64,000 nt of DNA from JAXDJJ01 sp034665745 (GCA_034665745.1 JAXDJJ010000047.1:32796-96795); one strand, 5' to 3'; shown: positions 1 to 7,910, counted from the first letter of the stretch. Notes: a model not told the origin generated them from the letters alone. Numbers and translations are program-made.

Positions 1-191
1 AGCACGCCCACCGGGCGGGCGAAACGGCGCCCATTGGAGCCGCGGTGGATCGCCATCAGGACAGCGTTCCCGGCGACCAGGAAGGCCAGGAAGACGAAGG
101 CCAGGGTCTTGTAGCCGCTCGGGTACGGGATCTCGTAGCCGAGGATCTGGATCGCAACCCACGGTGCAGCGAACCAACGAACGAGGATCAT
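1..191 (-). CDS. Membrane protein, N-terminal fragment (possible sensor kinase)
   Basis: Open frame on the minus strand that starts with ATG at 191 and runs off the window start, giving 63 residues. The visible part starts MILVRWFAAPW and has two hydrophobic stretches (about residues 5-20 and 28-46), followed by a basic segment containing RGSNGRRFARP, consistent with two membrane helices and a cytoplasmic loop. This resembles the N-terminal membrane region of actinobacterial sensor histidine kinases, but no catalytic domain is in view, so the function is only a guess. The start codon lies inside a perfect inverted repeat (188-210). It is transcribed divergently from the hydrolase at 333. Confidence 0.5.
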   Translation of the reverse strand, partial: MILVRWFAAPWVAIQILGYEIPYPSGYKTLAFVFLAFLVAGNAVLMAIHRGSNGRRFARPVGV

Positions 192-210
192 CGTGCCTGC
201 GGCACGATGA
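188..210. repeat. Inverted repeat over the start codon of the minus-strand gene
   Basis: TCATCGTGCC and GGCACGATGA form perfect 10-base arms around a 3-base loop. The ATG of the minus-strand gene (191-189) lies in one arm. It could hide the start codon in a hairpin or be an operator. No function can be shown. Confidence 0.5.
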
Positions 211-332
211 AGATCATCGTTGGATCCAGGCTGGATCGTGTCTACCGTTGCGATGTCCGCCACCTTTGAAGGTTCTTGCCCAGCCGGCCCTCGGTCAATC
301 CCCCTCGGCATATTGGGGATACTCATGCCCGC

Positions 333-1103
333 ATGGACGCATCCAACGTCATAGAAGCGGCAGGCCAGCAGGCTCGGATCGTTGAGACCGGGTCGGGGAC
401 GCCGTGCGTCGTGCTGCATGGCTGGGGCGGACGTATCGAGTCGATGGCACCGGTCATCGACTGCCTTAGAGGGTCCTTCCGGGTCGTGGCGTTCGACCTC
501 CCCGGATTCGGGCAATCGCCTCCGCCGGTCGGGGTGTGGGGGACGGCCGACTATGCGAGCTTCGTACGCGACGCTTTGGCCGGCCTCGGGATAGAGCGGG
601 CGCACTTCGTCGGCCACTCCTTCGGCGCCAAGACGTCGCTGTACCTCGCCGCTACTTACCCCCAACTCGTCGACAAGCTTCTGCTCTGCGGCGCCTCGGG
701 ATTGCGCAGTGCTCCATCCACGAAGGCGCGGGTCAAACGACTGGCATCCCGTACCGCGCGCGCTGCCGGCAAACTCGGCCCCCCCGGGCGTGCGATCCGA
801 GACGCTGCGTACAAACGTCTTGCATCCGAGGACTACCGGAACGCAGGTCCGTTGCGTCCGACATTCGTGAAGGTCGTGAACGAGGACCTATCGGACCTTC
901 TGCCGTCGATCACCGCATCCACCTTGCTCATCTGGGGGACCGAGGACGACGCGGTTCCTGTGGCGCATGCTCGGAAGATGGAAGCAGCGATCCCCGATGC
1001 CGGTCTGGTCTTGTTCGAGGGAGCCGGGCACTTCGCCTACCTGGACGAACCCCAGCGCTTCTGCCGTGTGGCGAGGCATTTCCTCGGGGCTCCACTCGCA
1101 TGA
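333..1103 (+). CDS. Alpha/beta hydrolase
   Basis: A 256-residue alpha/beta-hydrolase-fold protein. Visible elements are the oxyanion-loop motif HGWGG near residue 29, the nucleophile elbow GHSFG (Ser96), an acidic residue in WGTEDDAVP and the catalytic His in GAGHFAYLDEP (about residue 233). ATG at 333 (MDASNVIEAAG) is preferred over an in-frame ATG at 276, because the extension lies in the intergenic region and does not look like protein. The stop overlaps the next start as ATGA, so it is probably translationally coupled to the Mur ligase. There is no signal peptide, so it is likely cytoplasmic. Substrate unknown; the neighbours suggest a cell-envelope role. Confidence 0.8.
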   Translation: MDASNVIEAAGQQARIVETGSGTPCVVLHGWGGRIESMAPVIDCLRGSFRVVAFDLPGFGQSPPPVGVWGTADYASFVRDALAGLGIERAHFVGHSFGAKTSLYLAATYPQLVDKLLLCGASGLRSAPSTKARVKRLASRTARAAGKLGPPGRAIRDAAYKRLASEDYRNAGPLRPTFVKVVNEDLSDLLPSITASTLLIWGTEDDAVPVAHARKMEAAIPDAGLVLFEGAGHFAYLDEPQRFCRVARHFLGAPLA

Positions 1104-2641
1104 ACCGCGCCGACCCGTTCACCGGCTACTCGCTCGTACTCCGGACGATCATCTACGTACTGATCCCTGCCTTCACCGCGTTCCAGTACTTCCGGCTACG
1201 CCGCGGATTGCACGTCTTCCAACTAGAGGGTTACAAACGCCCCTACTTCTTGCGGTGGTGCCGAGCGAATCCGCAACTCGCTCGTTTCCTGAAGCCCCTC
1301 GGCAACAAGAAGCCTTTGGCCATGACGGGCCGGGCATGGCGGATCTTGGTCACCGCCACGTTCCTGAATGCGATCGCATCACTTGTCATCCCGGGGATGG
1401 CTCATCTGATGGGCGGAGCCCCCTACGACCTGATCACGTGGGCAGTGGTGACGGTGCTGCTGTTCTTCAGTGCACCGAGGTTGCTGACCGTCGCAGACAT
1501 CCTGATGACGCCGATCCAGTCGTTCATCAATTCCGGTTATCAGAGGAAAGCGAGGGCGCGGCTCGACCGCGTAGGCCCTGTCGTCATCGGCGTGACCGGA
1601 TCGTTCGGGAAAACGTCGACCAAGTTCGCGATCGCGCAACTCTTGGGCGGGTCCGAGGCGGCTTTCGCGACACCCGGCTCGTACAACACGCCGATGGGGG
1701 TCGTCCGTGCGATCAACGAAGGACTCGAGGACACACACCGGTTCGTTGTCATCGAGATGGGGGCCTACCGCGAGGGCGACATCGCCCAGTTGTGCGATTT
1801 CGCACGGCACTCGATCGGCGTGCTCACCGCTATCGGCCCTGCCCACCTCGAGCGCTTCGGTTCCATGGACGCGATCAAGCGAGCCAAGTACGAGATCATC
1901 CAGAAGCTTCCGCGCGACGGTGTTGCGGTCATGAACACGGATGACTTGAACGTTCGGGCGCTGGCAGACCGCACAACTGGTGTTCCGGTCGTCAGGTACG
2001 GGATCGATCGCACCGGCGAGCCCAACGTCACGGCGCGCGACCACAGTTATTCACCGCAAGGGACCGTCGCGACGATCGTGGATGCCGAGGGCGGGGAGCT
2101 TCGCATCACGACGAAACTCCTGGGCGAACACGCGATCCAGTTCATCCTCGCTGGGGTCGCGATCGCACGGATCCAAGGCATCCCCCTGGCCGACCTCGGC
2201 CCCCGGATAGAAGCGATGGAGCCGGTCGAACATCGTCTCCAGCTGATCAAGGGGGCCGGAGGAGTGACGGTCATCGACGATGCGTTTAACTCCAACCCTT
2301 CGGGCGCCGCCGCAGCCCTAGAGGTCCTCGCCGATTTCGACGAGACTGACGCGAACCAGATCGTCGTTGTGACACCTGGGATCGTCGAGCTCGGCGAACT
2401 CCAAAGCGAGGCCAACGAGCGCTTCGGCCGCCATGCCGCGACCGTGGCAGACCACTTGATCGTCGTCGGGCGCGTCAACCGCGATGCGATCGTTCGCGGA
2501 GCCACCGGCGAGGGTGATCTCAAGGCCGAGGTCATCGTCGTAGACACCCTGGACGACGCCACCGAACGCTTGAAAACCCTCCTGAAACCAGGCGACGTGG
2601 TCCTCTTCGAGAACGACCTCCCCGATCAGTACGAGGTATAG
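1100..2641 (+). CDS. Mur ligase family protein (MurF-like) with N-terminal membrane domain
   Basis: A 513-residue protein. The N-terminal ~135 residues hold three hydrophobic segments (about 12-32, 80-104, 110-130). A Mur-ligase ATPase domain follows, with P-loop GVTGSFGKTS (164-173), the EMGA segment and the C-terminal ligase domain (VIDDAFNSNPSGAAAAL). The ATPase and C-terminal domains resemble MurF, which adds D-Ala-D-Ala to UDP-MurNAc-tripeptide. The usual N-terminal UDP-substrate domain is missing and is replaced by the membrane region, so the acceptor may be lipid-linked or different. The gene overlaps the hydrolase by ATGA and lies 19 bases before ddl, which makes the dipeptide. An open frame continues upstream to 536, but only antisense to hydrolase logic, so 1100 is the start. 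Confidence 0.8.
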   Translation: MNRADPFTGYSLVLRTIIYVLIPAFTAFQYFRLRRGLHVFQLEGYKRPYFLRWCRANPQLARFLKPLGNKKPLAMTGRAWRILVTATFLNAIASLVIPGMAHLMGGAPYDLITWAVVTVLLFFSAPRLLTVADILMTPIQSFINSGYQRKARARLDRVGPVVIGVTGSFGKTSTKFAIAQLLGGSEAAFATPGSYNTPMGVVRAINEGLEDTHRFVVIEMGAYREGDIAQLCDFARHSIGVLTAIGPAHLERFGSMDAIKRAKYEIIQKLPRDGVAVMNTDDLNVRALADRTTGVPVVRYGIDRTGEPNVTARDHSYSPQGTVATIVDAEGGELRITTKLLGEHAIQFILAGVAIARIQGIPLADLGPRIEAMEPVEHRLQLIKGAGGVTVIDDAFNSNPSGAAAALEVLADFDETDANQIVVVTPGIVELGELQSEANERFGRHAATVADHLIVVGRVNRDAIVRGATGEGDLKAEVIVVDTLDDATERLKTLLKPGDVVLFENDLPDQYEV

Positions 2642-2647
2642 CCCTAA

Positions 2648-2653
2648 TACACT
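2648..2653 (+). promoter_or_regulatory. Candidate -10 element for leaderless ddl
   Basis: TACACT is followed by 7 bases and then the ddl ATG. There is no Shine-Dalgarno sequence. This spacing fits transcription starting at or next to the start codon. No clear -35 is seen. Confidence 0.4.
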
Positions 2654-2660
2654 CCGGCCC

Positions 2661-3821
2661 ATGAAAGTCGGGGTGATATTCGGCGGCCGTTCCGTGGAGC
2701 ACGACGTCTCGATCGTGTCTGCGCACCAGGTCATGGCCGTCCTCTCCGACCACCACGAAGTCGTCCCGATCTACGTCACCCGCGATGGCCGCTGGCTGTC
2801 TGCCCCCGGGTTGAACGACCTCGACGTCTACAAGACCGGCCGGGCCGAAGACGTCGGAGAGGCAGCCCATATCCCGCCCGTGAAGGGCTTCGGAGGCCTT
2901 CAGGTCGCCGGGGGGCGCTTGAAGGGCTCTCAGAAGATCGCCCTCGATGTCGTCGTGCCTGCGATCCACGGAACCTTCGGAGAAGACGGCAGCATCCAAG
3001 GGCTGCTCGAGCTCGCCGACCTCCCGTACGTCGGTTCGGGGGTCCTGGGCTCCGCGGTGGGGATGGACAAGGCTGCGATGAAAGCTGCGTTTAAAGGTGC
3101 AGCCCTGCCGACCGTCCCGGACGTTCTCGCCGAGCCCAAGGACCTCGCGAACGTCGATGGGTTGATAGCGCGCGTAGAGGAGGTCATCGGTTACCCCGCG
3201 TTCGTCAAGCCAACCCACCTAGGTTCGAGCGTTGGTATCGGCAAGGCGAAAGATAGAGGCGGGCTGGAAGAAGCTATCGACGTCGCGCGTCGCTACGACA
3301 ACCGTTTGCTGATCGAGCGGTCGATGGAGGGTTGCATCGAGGTCAATTGTTCGGTTCTCGGTGGCGCGGACACCGAACCGCGTGTCTCCGTGTGCGAGCA
3401 ACCGATCCCGTGGGAGGAGTTCCTGTCGTTCTCGGACAAATACATGCGAGGCGGCAAGGGAGGCGGCGGCGCCAAGGGCGAGGGGATGGCGTCACTCGAT
3501 CGCCGGATCCCGGCCCCCATCTCGGACGAGCTGACCGCCAAGGTGCAGGCGAACGCGCTCGAGGCCTTCCGCGCGGTGGGGGCCGCCGGAGTGGCCAGGA
3601 TCGATTCGTTCGTCGACGAGAGCTCCGGGGAGACATGGGTCATGGAGATCAACACCGTGCCCGGCTCGTTCTCCTTCTACCTGTGGGAGGCGTCGGGAAC
3701 GAGCTTCGAGGCTTTGATGGATACGCTGCTGGATATCGCGGTGAAGACCCATCAGCAGAAGTCAGAGCTCATGTTCAGTTTCGAATCAGGGATCCTCGAC
3801 AAGTCGGGAGCGAAGCTCTAG
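2661..3821 (+). CDS. ddl: D-alanine--D-alanine ligase
   Basis: A 386-residue ATP-grasp ligase that joins two D-alanines for the peptidoglycan stem peptide. The N-terminus GVIFGGRSVEHDVS is the Ddl signature. ATP-binding segment KPTHLGSSVGIGKA and metal-binding MEINTVPGSF near the C-terminus are present. The insert containing GGKGGGGAKGEG is the glycine-rich lid loop. Length is close to the family norm (330-390). It follows the MurF-like ligase by 19 bases, and a -10-like TACACT stands 7 bases before ATG, so it may also be transcribed alone without a leader. The TAG stop shares its G with the GTG start of the sigma factor. Confidence 0.95.
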   Translation: MKVGVIFGGRSVEHDVSIVSAHQVMAVLSDHHEVVPIYVTRDGRWLSAPGLNDLDVYKTGRAEDVGEAAHIPPVKGFGGLQVAGGRLKGSQKIALDVVVPAIHGTFGEDGSIQGLLELADLPYVGSGVLGSAVGMDKAAMKAAFKGAALPTVPDVLAEPKDLANVDGLIARVEEVIGYPAFVKPTHLGSSVGIGKAKDRGGLEEAIDVARRYDNRLLIERSMEGCIEVNCSVLGGADTEPRVSVCEQPIPWEEFLSFSDKYMRGGKGGGGAKGEGMASLDRRIPAPISDELTAKVQANALEAFRAVGAAGVARIDSFVDESSGETWVMEINTVPGSFSFYLWEASGTSFEALMDTLLDIAVKTHQQKSELMFSFESGILDKSGAKL

Positions 3822-4423
3822 TGCCAGACGTATCTCCGGTAGACCTGAGCGCCGCAGACAAGGAACGGTTCCAAGCCGACGCCTTGCCTCTGCTGGACTC
3901 CCTCTACGCGGGTGCGTTGCGGATGACGCGGAACCCCGCGGATGCCGAGGACCTCGTGCAGGAAACGATGATGCGCGCATACCGCTCGTTCGAGCGCTTC
4001 GAGGAAGGCACGAACCTCAAGGCGTGGCTGTTCCGCATCATGACGAATGCCTACATCAACACCTATCGCAAGAAGCAGCGCGAACCATTGAAGGTGAGTC
4101 AGGACGAGCTTGCTGAGTTCGATCTGTATCGCGAGCTGAAAGAGCACGACCCTGCATGGGATGCAACGCCCGAGAACATCGTGCTCTCGAACCTCGTGGA
4201 TTCCGACATCATCGAGGCGATCGACGACCTGCCCGAGCAGTTCCGTATGGCTGTGGTGCTGTCGGATATCGAGGGATTCTCCTATGCCGAGATGGCCGAG
4301 ATCATGGATGTCCCCCTGGGGACGGTCATGTCCCGGCTCCATCGGGGAAGAAAGGCCCTCCAGAAGAGGTTGTGGGAAGTAGCCCGCGACAGAGGGATAG
4401 TCAAAGGCCCGCCTAAGTCCTAG
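3821..4423 (+). CDS. sigH: ECF RNA polymerase sigma factor, SigH/SigR type
   Basis: A 200-residue group IV sigma factor. Region 2 contains NPADAEDLVQET and the block NLKAWLFRIMTNAYINTYRKKQREP, a near-invariant stretch of actinobacterial SigH/SigR/SigE, and region 4 has DLPEQFRMAVVLSDIEGFSYAEMAEIMDVP followed by GTVMSRLHRGRK. In mycobacteria and streptomycetes this factor drives the thiol-oxidative stress regulon and is held by a zinc anti-sigma factor, which is encoded 44 bases downstream here. The start is GTG, sharing a base with the ddl stop, so it is likely co-transcribed with ddl. SigR-type promoters (GGAAT-N18-GTT) were looked for upstream but not clearly found. Confidence 0.92.
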   Translation: MPDVSPVDLSAADKERFQADALPLLDSLYAGALRMTRNPADAEDLVQETMMRAYRSFERFEEGTNLKAWLFRIMTNAYINTYRKKQREPLKVSQDELAEFDLYRELKEHDPAWDATPENIVLSNLVDSDIIEAIDDLPEQFRMAVVLSDIEGFSYAEMAEIMDVPLGTVMSRLHRGRKALQKRLWEVARDRGIVKGPPKS

Positions 4424-4467
4424 GCTGGAAAAACGTACCGGGGGAGAGCGAGAGCTGTGAGTGGGAG

Positions 4468-4704
4468 ATGAGTCACCACTGTAAGGAAGTCCTCGAGCAG
4501 GCCTACCTGTATCTCGATGGCGAGGGCCTAACCGCCGTCCAGCGGATCGAGATCGAGGCACACCTCGAAGACTGCGGACCCTGCCTCGAGTCTTACGGCG
4601 TCGAGAAAGAGGTCGTCACCGTGATCATCGCCCGCCTCAGAGGCTCCACCCCTTGCCCCGACTCCCTCAAGGAGCGCATCTCCTCCGCCCTAGAGGACGC
4701 CTAG
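4468..4704 (+). CDS. rshA: Zinc-binding anti-sigma factor (RsrA/RshA type)
   Basis: A 78-residue protein with the ZAS signature H-x3-C-x2-C (HLEDCGPC, about residues 32-39) plus a Cys at position 5 and another near residue 63 (STPCPDS). In RsrA/RshA these residues bind zinc and form a disulfide under oxidation, releasing the sigma factor. The length and the position right after the SigH-type gene fit. GGGAG lies directly against the ATG with no spacer, so translation may depend on upstream coupling or a leaderless start. It acts in the cytoplasm. Confidence 0.9.
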   Translation: MSHHCKEVLEQAYLYLDGEGLTAVQRIEIEAHLEDCGPCLESYGVEKEVVTVIIARLRGSTPCPDSLKERISSALEDA

Positions 4705-4754
4705 CCTCCTAGCTTCCTTTTTCTCTCAGGTAATCGCCCGAAACCGCCGATAGG

Positions 4755-4790
4755 ACTGAGACGGACTAACGCGACTTCAGGAGTCTCAGT
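4755..4790. repeat. Inverted repeat upstream of bldC
   Basis: ACTGAGAC (4755-4762) and GTCTCAGT (4783-4790) are perfect 8-base arms separated by 20 bases. The right arm runs up to 2 bases before the bldC ATG and overlaps its AGGAG ribosome binding site (4779-4783). It could be an operator or a translation-blocking stem. Confidence 0.5.
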
Positions 4791-4791
4791 T

Positions 4792-4998
4792 ATGGGCATG
4801 GCCGACCCACAGCACTCGGACGTGAACTCGGTCTATATCCGGACCGCCGAAGCAGCCAAGATGCTGCGTGTGTCTCCGAAGACCGTGTCCCGCTGGGCCA
4901 AGCAAGGGAAACTCCCGCACGTCGTGACCCTCGGTGGTCACCGCCGCTTCCCCGCCGAAGCGATCGAGCGTCTAGCGACCAAGCTCGAGGTCGTTTAG
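4792..4998 (+). CDS. bldC: BldC-family DNA-binding regulator
   Basis: A 68-residue MerR-like winged-helix protein with no ligand domain. The core YIRTAEAAKMLRVSPKTVSRW followed by AKQGKLPHVVTLGGHRRF matches BldC of streptomycetes, which binds direct repeats cooperatively and controls entry into development. The length is normal for BldC (about 68). AGGAG 8 bases upstream supports the ATG at 4792; a second ATG at 4798 is possible. The inverted repeat at 4755-4790 overlaps the ribosome binding site and may be a control site. Whether this organism differentiates is unknown; BldC homologues also occur in non-sporulating actinobacteria. Confidence 0.88.
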   Translation: MGMADPQHSDVNSVYIRTAEAAKMLRVSPKTVSRWAKQGKLPHVVTLGGHRRFPAEAIERLATKLEVV

Positions 4999-5007
4999 CA
5001 CTTGCTC

Positions 5008-5013
5008 TAGGGT
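5008..5013 (+). promoter_or_regulatory. Candidate -10 element of the enoyl-CoA hydratase gene
   Basis: TAGGGT ends 8 bases before the ATG at 5022, and no ribosome binding site is present. It fits the leaderless pattern seen elsewhere in the window. Confidence 0.3.
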
Positions 5014-5021
5014 TCCGCTCC

Positions 5022-5798
5022 ATGAGCGGATCCGTCCTTTTCGAATCGTCCGGCCCCGTTGCGCGCCTGACGATCGATCGCGCCGACCGCCGCAATGCGA
5101 TCAATCCCGAGGTCATCGCAGGTCTGTCCGAGGGTCTCGCTACGGCGGAAGCCGACGAGTCCATCAAGGTCGTGGTCCTGACCGGCGCCGGTGAGAAGGC
5201 GTTCTGTGCGGGCGGGGACCTCGGGGGCATGGCCGACGTTTCCCGCGTGGCCCAGCACTTCATCCGGGGCGAGGTCGGAGACCTCTTCAAGCAGATGCGT
5301 GCGTCTCGGCTGCCGATCGTGGCGCGCGTCAACGGTCACGCTCTTGCCGGCGGCTTCGGCTTGATGCTTGCCTGCGATCTCGTTATCGCGGCGGACGATG
5401 CGGAACTCGGTACCCCCGAGGTGAACATCGGATTGTGGCCATTCATGATCTCCGCCGTGATCCAGCGGGACGTGCCGCGCAAGGTCGCGTTGGAGATGAT
5501 GTTGACCGGCAGGCGTATGGGGGCCGAAGAAGCTGCGCGCTGGGGTTTCATCAACCGAGTGGTCGAGCGCGCGGGCTTGGACGACGCGGTCAATGAGACC
5601 GCGGAGATCCTCGCGTCGAAGAGTCCCTTGATCGTTTCGCTCGGGAAGCGTTCCTTCTATGCCGCAGAGGACATGGACTTCGATCACGCACTCGAGTACC
5701 TAGCAGGCATGCTGACGGTGTGCCTGGAATCTGAAGACACGATCGAAGGCGTCACCGCATTCCTTGAGAAGCGCGCTCCGGACTGGAAAGGGCGCTAG
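5022..5798 (+). CDS. Enoyl-CoA hydratase/isomerase family protein
   Basis: A 258-residue crotonase-fold protein. It shows the oxyanion segment AFCAGGDLGGMA, the second glycine-rich loop NGHALAGGFGLMLACDLVIA and LGTPEVNIGLWP, where the Glu corresponds to a catalytic acid of hydratases. Such proteins hydrate or isomerise acyl-CoA esters in fatty-acid or branched-chain amino-acid breakdown. It stands 23 bases after bldC. Its TAG stop overlaps the stop of the convergent sulfatase gene by four bases. The exact substrate cannot be assigned. Confidence 0.88.
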   Translation: MSGSVLFESSGPVARLTIDRADRRNAINPEVIAGLSEGLATAEADESIKVVVLTGAGEKAFCAGGDLGGMADVSRVAQHFIRGEVGDLFKQMRASRLPIVARVNGHALAGGFGLMLACDLVIAADDAELGTPEVNIGLWPFMISAVIQRDVPRKVALEMMLTGRRMGAEEAARWGFINRVVERAGLDDAVNETAEILASKSPLIVSLGKRSFYAAEDMDFDHALEYLAGMLTVCLESEDTIEGVTAFLEKRAPDWKGR

Positions 5799-7168
5799 GG
5801 GCAGGTTGCCCCCGAACACGTCCGCATCTGGGCAAGGTCGTTAGAGATCGAGAGCCATTCGGGGTCGTCGAGCACGTCCCCGTTGTCCAACAGGTTCTCG
5901 AGCTCGTAAGGATCCTCGACCAGGTCGTAGTACTCGCGGTAGATCACGGTGTCGTTCGAGTCGTAGTACTCGATGTACTGGTAGTCCGTGGTGCGCACGG
6001 ACGCCCACGTGTCCAGCGGGTTGCCAACGCCCCGCCAGTACTCGAGCAGGATCTTCTGGCGGCTCGACGGCTGTAACAGCGAGCGACCGTCGAGTTGCCC
6101 GGCCCGGTCGAGATTCCCCGCGGCCTCCAACACGGTTGGAGCGATGTCGACGTTTGCCGCGAAGCGTTCGTCCGTGACTCCCTCGGCTACATGCCCCGGC
6201 CAACGCAGGTACAGCGGAACCTGCACCGATGGGGTGTAGGGGAAGCGCTTGATGTCGACGATCCCGTGCTCGCCCCAGAGGTATCCGTTGTCGGACATGA
6301 AGACCGCCAAGGTGCGGTTGGTCTCACCGTATGCATCGAGGCTCCGGAAGGTCTTGGCCACCATGTCATCGACCGAGCGGAGGGTGCGCAACTGCTTCAA
6401 GCGGACCTTGCGACCCAGGTACCGGCCCGCCTTCTTGTTCTCGAGCCACACGGGCTTGTCGGCCTTGTCGTCCTCGCCGACCGACGGGTCGGAAACCCAG
6501 GGGCCGAAGCGCTTGTCCGCATACTTCTGCTGAGCGGTGAACGGCGAGTGCGGTTGAGGAGGCGTCATGACGAGGAACCACGGTTGGTCGTCGATCGAAT
6601 CGGCCCGGGCGATGAACCCGGACGCGCGCTTGGCGATGAAGTCGGTCGAGTAGCCGGGGACCTCTTTCACTTTGCCGTCGACGTTCCACATGCCGTTGTC
6701 GTAGGCGATACCGGAGCTAGTGAAGAACGCGACCTCGTTCAGGTATGGGGGCCGGACATCCAGCTTCCATCCATTCAGCCACTTGCCGATGAACCCGGTG
6801 TAGTAGTTGCTCTCGCTCAGGTAGTGCTGCAGGGTCAAGCCGACATCCAAGGTCGTGCCTGCGTGCGACTGGGTTTCCACATGATGGTTGTGGGCGTAGA
6901 GACCTGTGAGGATCGACGACCTCGATGGGCAGCACAGGGGCGTCGTCGAGTACGTGTTCGAGAACGTCGTCCCCTGATCGGCGAACAGATGGGACGTCTT
7001 CGGCATCGCCTCCATCGTGTCGGTCCGCTGGTCGTCGGTCACGATCAACAAGATGTTCGGGGGCAGCGGGACCTCCTGGCGCACCGCCGAGGGGGCCGCC
7101 AGGGGAGCGGCCCGCATGGGCATCACCAAGGCCGTGGCGAGCACGAGGATCACAATCACCTTCCGCAT
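5795..7168 (-). CDS. Secreted sulfatase (arylsulfatase family)
   Basis: A 457-residue alkaline-phosphatase-superfamily sulfatase. N-terminal MRKVIVILVLATALVMP is a signal peptide. Metal-binding NILLIVTDDQRTD (about 38-50) is followed by C-x-P-S-R (Cys79-Arg83), whose Cys is converted to formylglycine in sulfatases, then SILTGLYAHNH. Later motifs include MTPPQPHSPF and MSDNGYLWGEHG. ATG at 7168 is preferred over an upstream in-frame start at 7207, since it starts directly at the signal peptide. It likely hydrolyses sulfate esters outside the membrane. A formylglycine-generating enzyme would be required and is not in this window. Confidence 0.9.
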   Translation of the reverse strand: MRKVIVILVLATALVMPMRAAPLAAPSAVRQEVPLPPNILLIVTDDQRTDTMEAMPKTSHLFADQGTTFSNTYSTTPLCCPSRSSILTGLYAHNHHVETQSHAGTTLDVGLTLQHYLSESNYYTGFIGKWLNGWKLDVRPPYLNEVAFFTSSGIAYDNGMWNVDGKVKEVPGYSTDFIAKRASGFIARADSIDDQPWFLVMTPPQPHSPFTAQQKYADKRFGPWVSDPSVGEDDKADKPVWLENKKAGRYLGRKVRLKQLRTLRSVDDMVAKTFRSLDAYGETNRTLAVFMSDNGYLWGEHGIVDIKRFPYTPSVQVPLYLRWPGHVAEGVTDERFAANVDIAPTVLEAAGNLDRAGQLDGRSLLQPSSRQKILLEYWRGVGNPLDTWASVRTTDYQYIEYYDSNDTVIYREYYDLVEDPYELENLLDNGDVLDDPEWLSISNDLAQMRTCSGATCP

Positions 7169-7255
7169 GCCGTGATTCTCCGCCGCGGGCTGGTCCGCCG
7201 GAACCACTGTCTAGGTCCGCTTGACAGAGGTCGTCTGTCTATGCACACTAGACGG

Positions 7256-7834
7256 ATGGCAGATGACGGGCGTGTCGAGAAGGCGCTAGAGCGGGTCAGA
7301 TCCGCGCGAGCGGACTACGAAGCGAAACAAGATGATGTGCAGACGGCGCGTGAGCGCTATTACGACGCCGTCAGAGCACTGAACCAAACCGGCATGTCAT
7401 TGAGAGAGGTCGCCGAGGCCCTGGGGCTGAGCCACCAGCGTGTCCACCAGATGGTCGGGGAATCCGCTGACTCATCCACCAAGCTGCTGCGTGCGGCCCG
7501 CAAGGCAGCCAAGGCCGGAGGTGCTCTCCTCTTGGTTCTCGCCGTGGCCACGGGTGTGGGAGTTCTGGTTGACGAATTCTTGATCAACTCCAAGCCGGTG
7601 ATCGCCGCATCGCCGGCGATCACCGCCTCGGTCTCGCCTAGAGCCGCGTCGAACTCTGCAAACGGTCGCACGGGATCGTCACATGTGCGCAGAGTGCACA
7701 GACGACTGAAGAACGTATTGATTCAGATCGTGTGTAGGCGAGATGACACGAGATGTCCCCCCCTGCATGGCGCGAACATCGACGTTCACGTTACGAACGG
7801 TTCCTTCATGCGCTTCAGTCCCTCGAGGAGCTGA
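7256..7834 (+). CDS. Membrane-anchored helix-turn-helix protein, unknown function
   Basis: About 192 residues. A coiled-coil-prone N-terminus (VEKALERVRSARADYEAKQ) leads to a helix-turn-helix, SLREVAEALGLSHQRVHQM, resembling sigma region 4 or short regulator HTHs. After a basic stretch comes one membrane helix (GGALLLVLAVATGVGVLV), then a Ser/Ala/Pro-rich tail and a basic C-terminus. The layout suggests a DNA-binding domain tethered to the membrane. TTGACA at 7221-7226, a 17-base spacer and CACACT (7244-7249) end 6 bases before ATG 7256, favouring this start over the in-frame ATG at 7241. The C-terminal part after residue ~150 looks less protein-like, and the true 3' end is less certain. Confidence 0.55.
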   Translation: MADDGRVEKALERVRSARADYEAKQDDVQTARERYYDAVRALNQTGMSLREVAEALGLSHQRVHQMVGESADSSTKLLRAARKAAKAGGALLLVLAVATGVGVLVDEFLINSKPVIAASPAITASVSPRAASNSANGRTGSSHVRRVHRRLKNVLIQIVCRRDDTRCPPLHGANIDVHVTNGSFMRFSPSRS

Positions 7835-7876
7835 CCGCAAAAAGAACGGCTCTCTCTTCCAGCGTGTCGGTCTTTT

Positions 7877-7910
7877 GTGGTTCCTGTGGTACCGGTACCA
7901 CAGGAACCAC
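7877..7910. repeat. Perfect 34-base palindrome
   Basis: Two 17-base arms with no loop, beginning GTGGTTCCTGTGG and centred on GGTACC-like TACCGGTA between 7893 and 7894. It sits in the ~240-base gap between the HTH protein and the carboxylase gene. It lacks a T-tract after it, so a simple terminator is unlikely; an operator or cruciform is possible. The rest of the gap (7835-8074) shows nothing else but the AAGGAGG of the carboxylase gene at 8060-8066. Confidence 0.75.

Noticed and set aside
536..1099. In-frame extension of the Mur ligase frame upstream of 1100
   Set aside because: It lies antiframe within the hydrolase gene and has no protein-like composition; the ATGA overlap fixes 1100.
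6095..7240. Plus-strand open frame continuing into the HTH gene
   Set aside because: Antisense to the sulfatase; only the part from 7256 (or 7241) is plausible.
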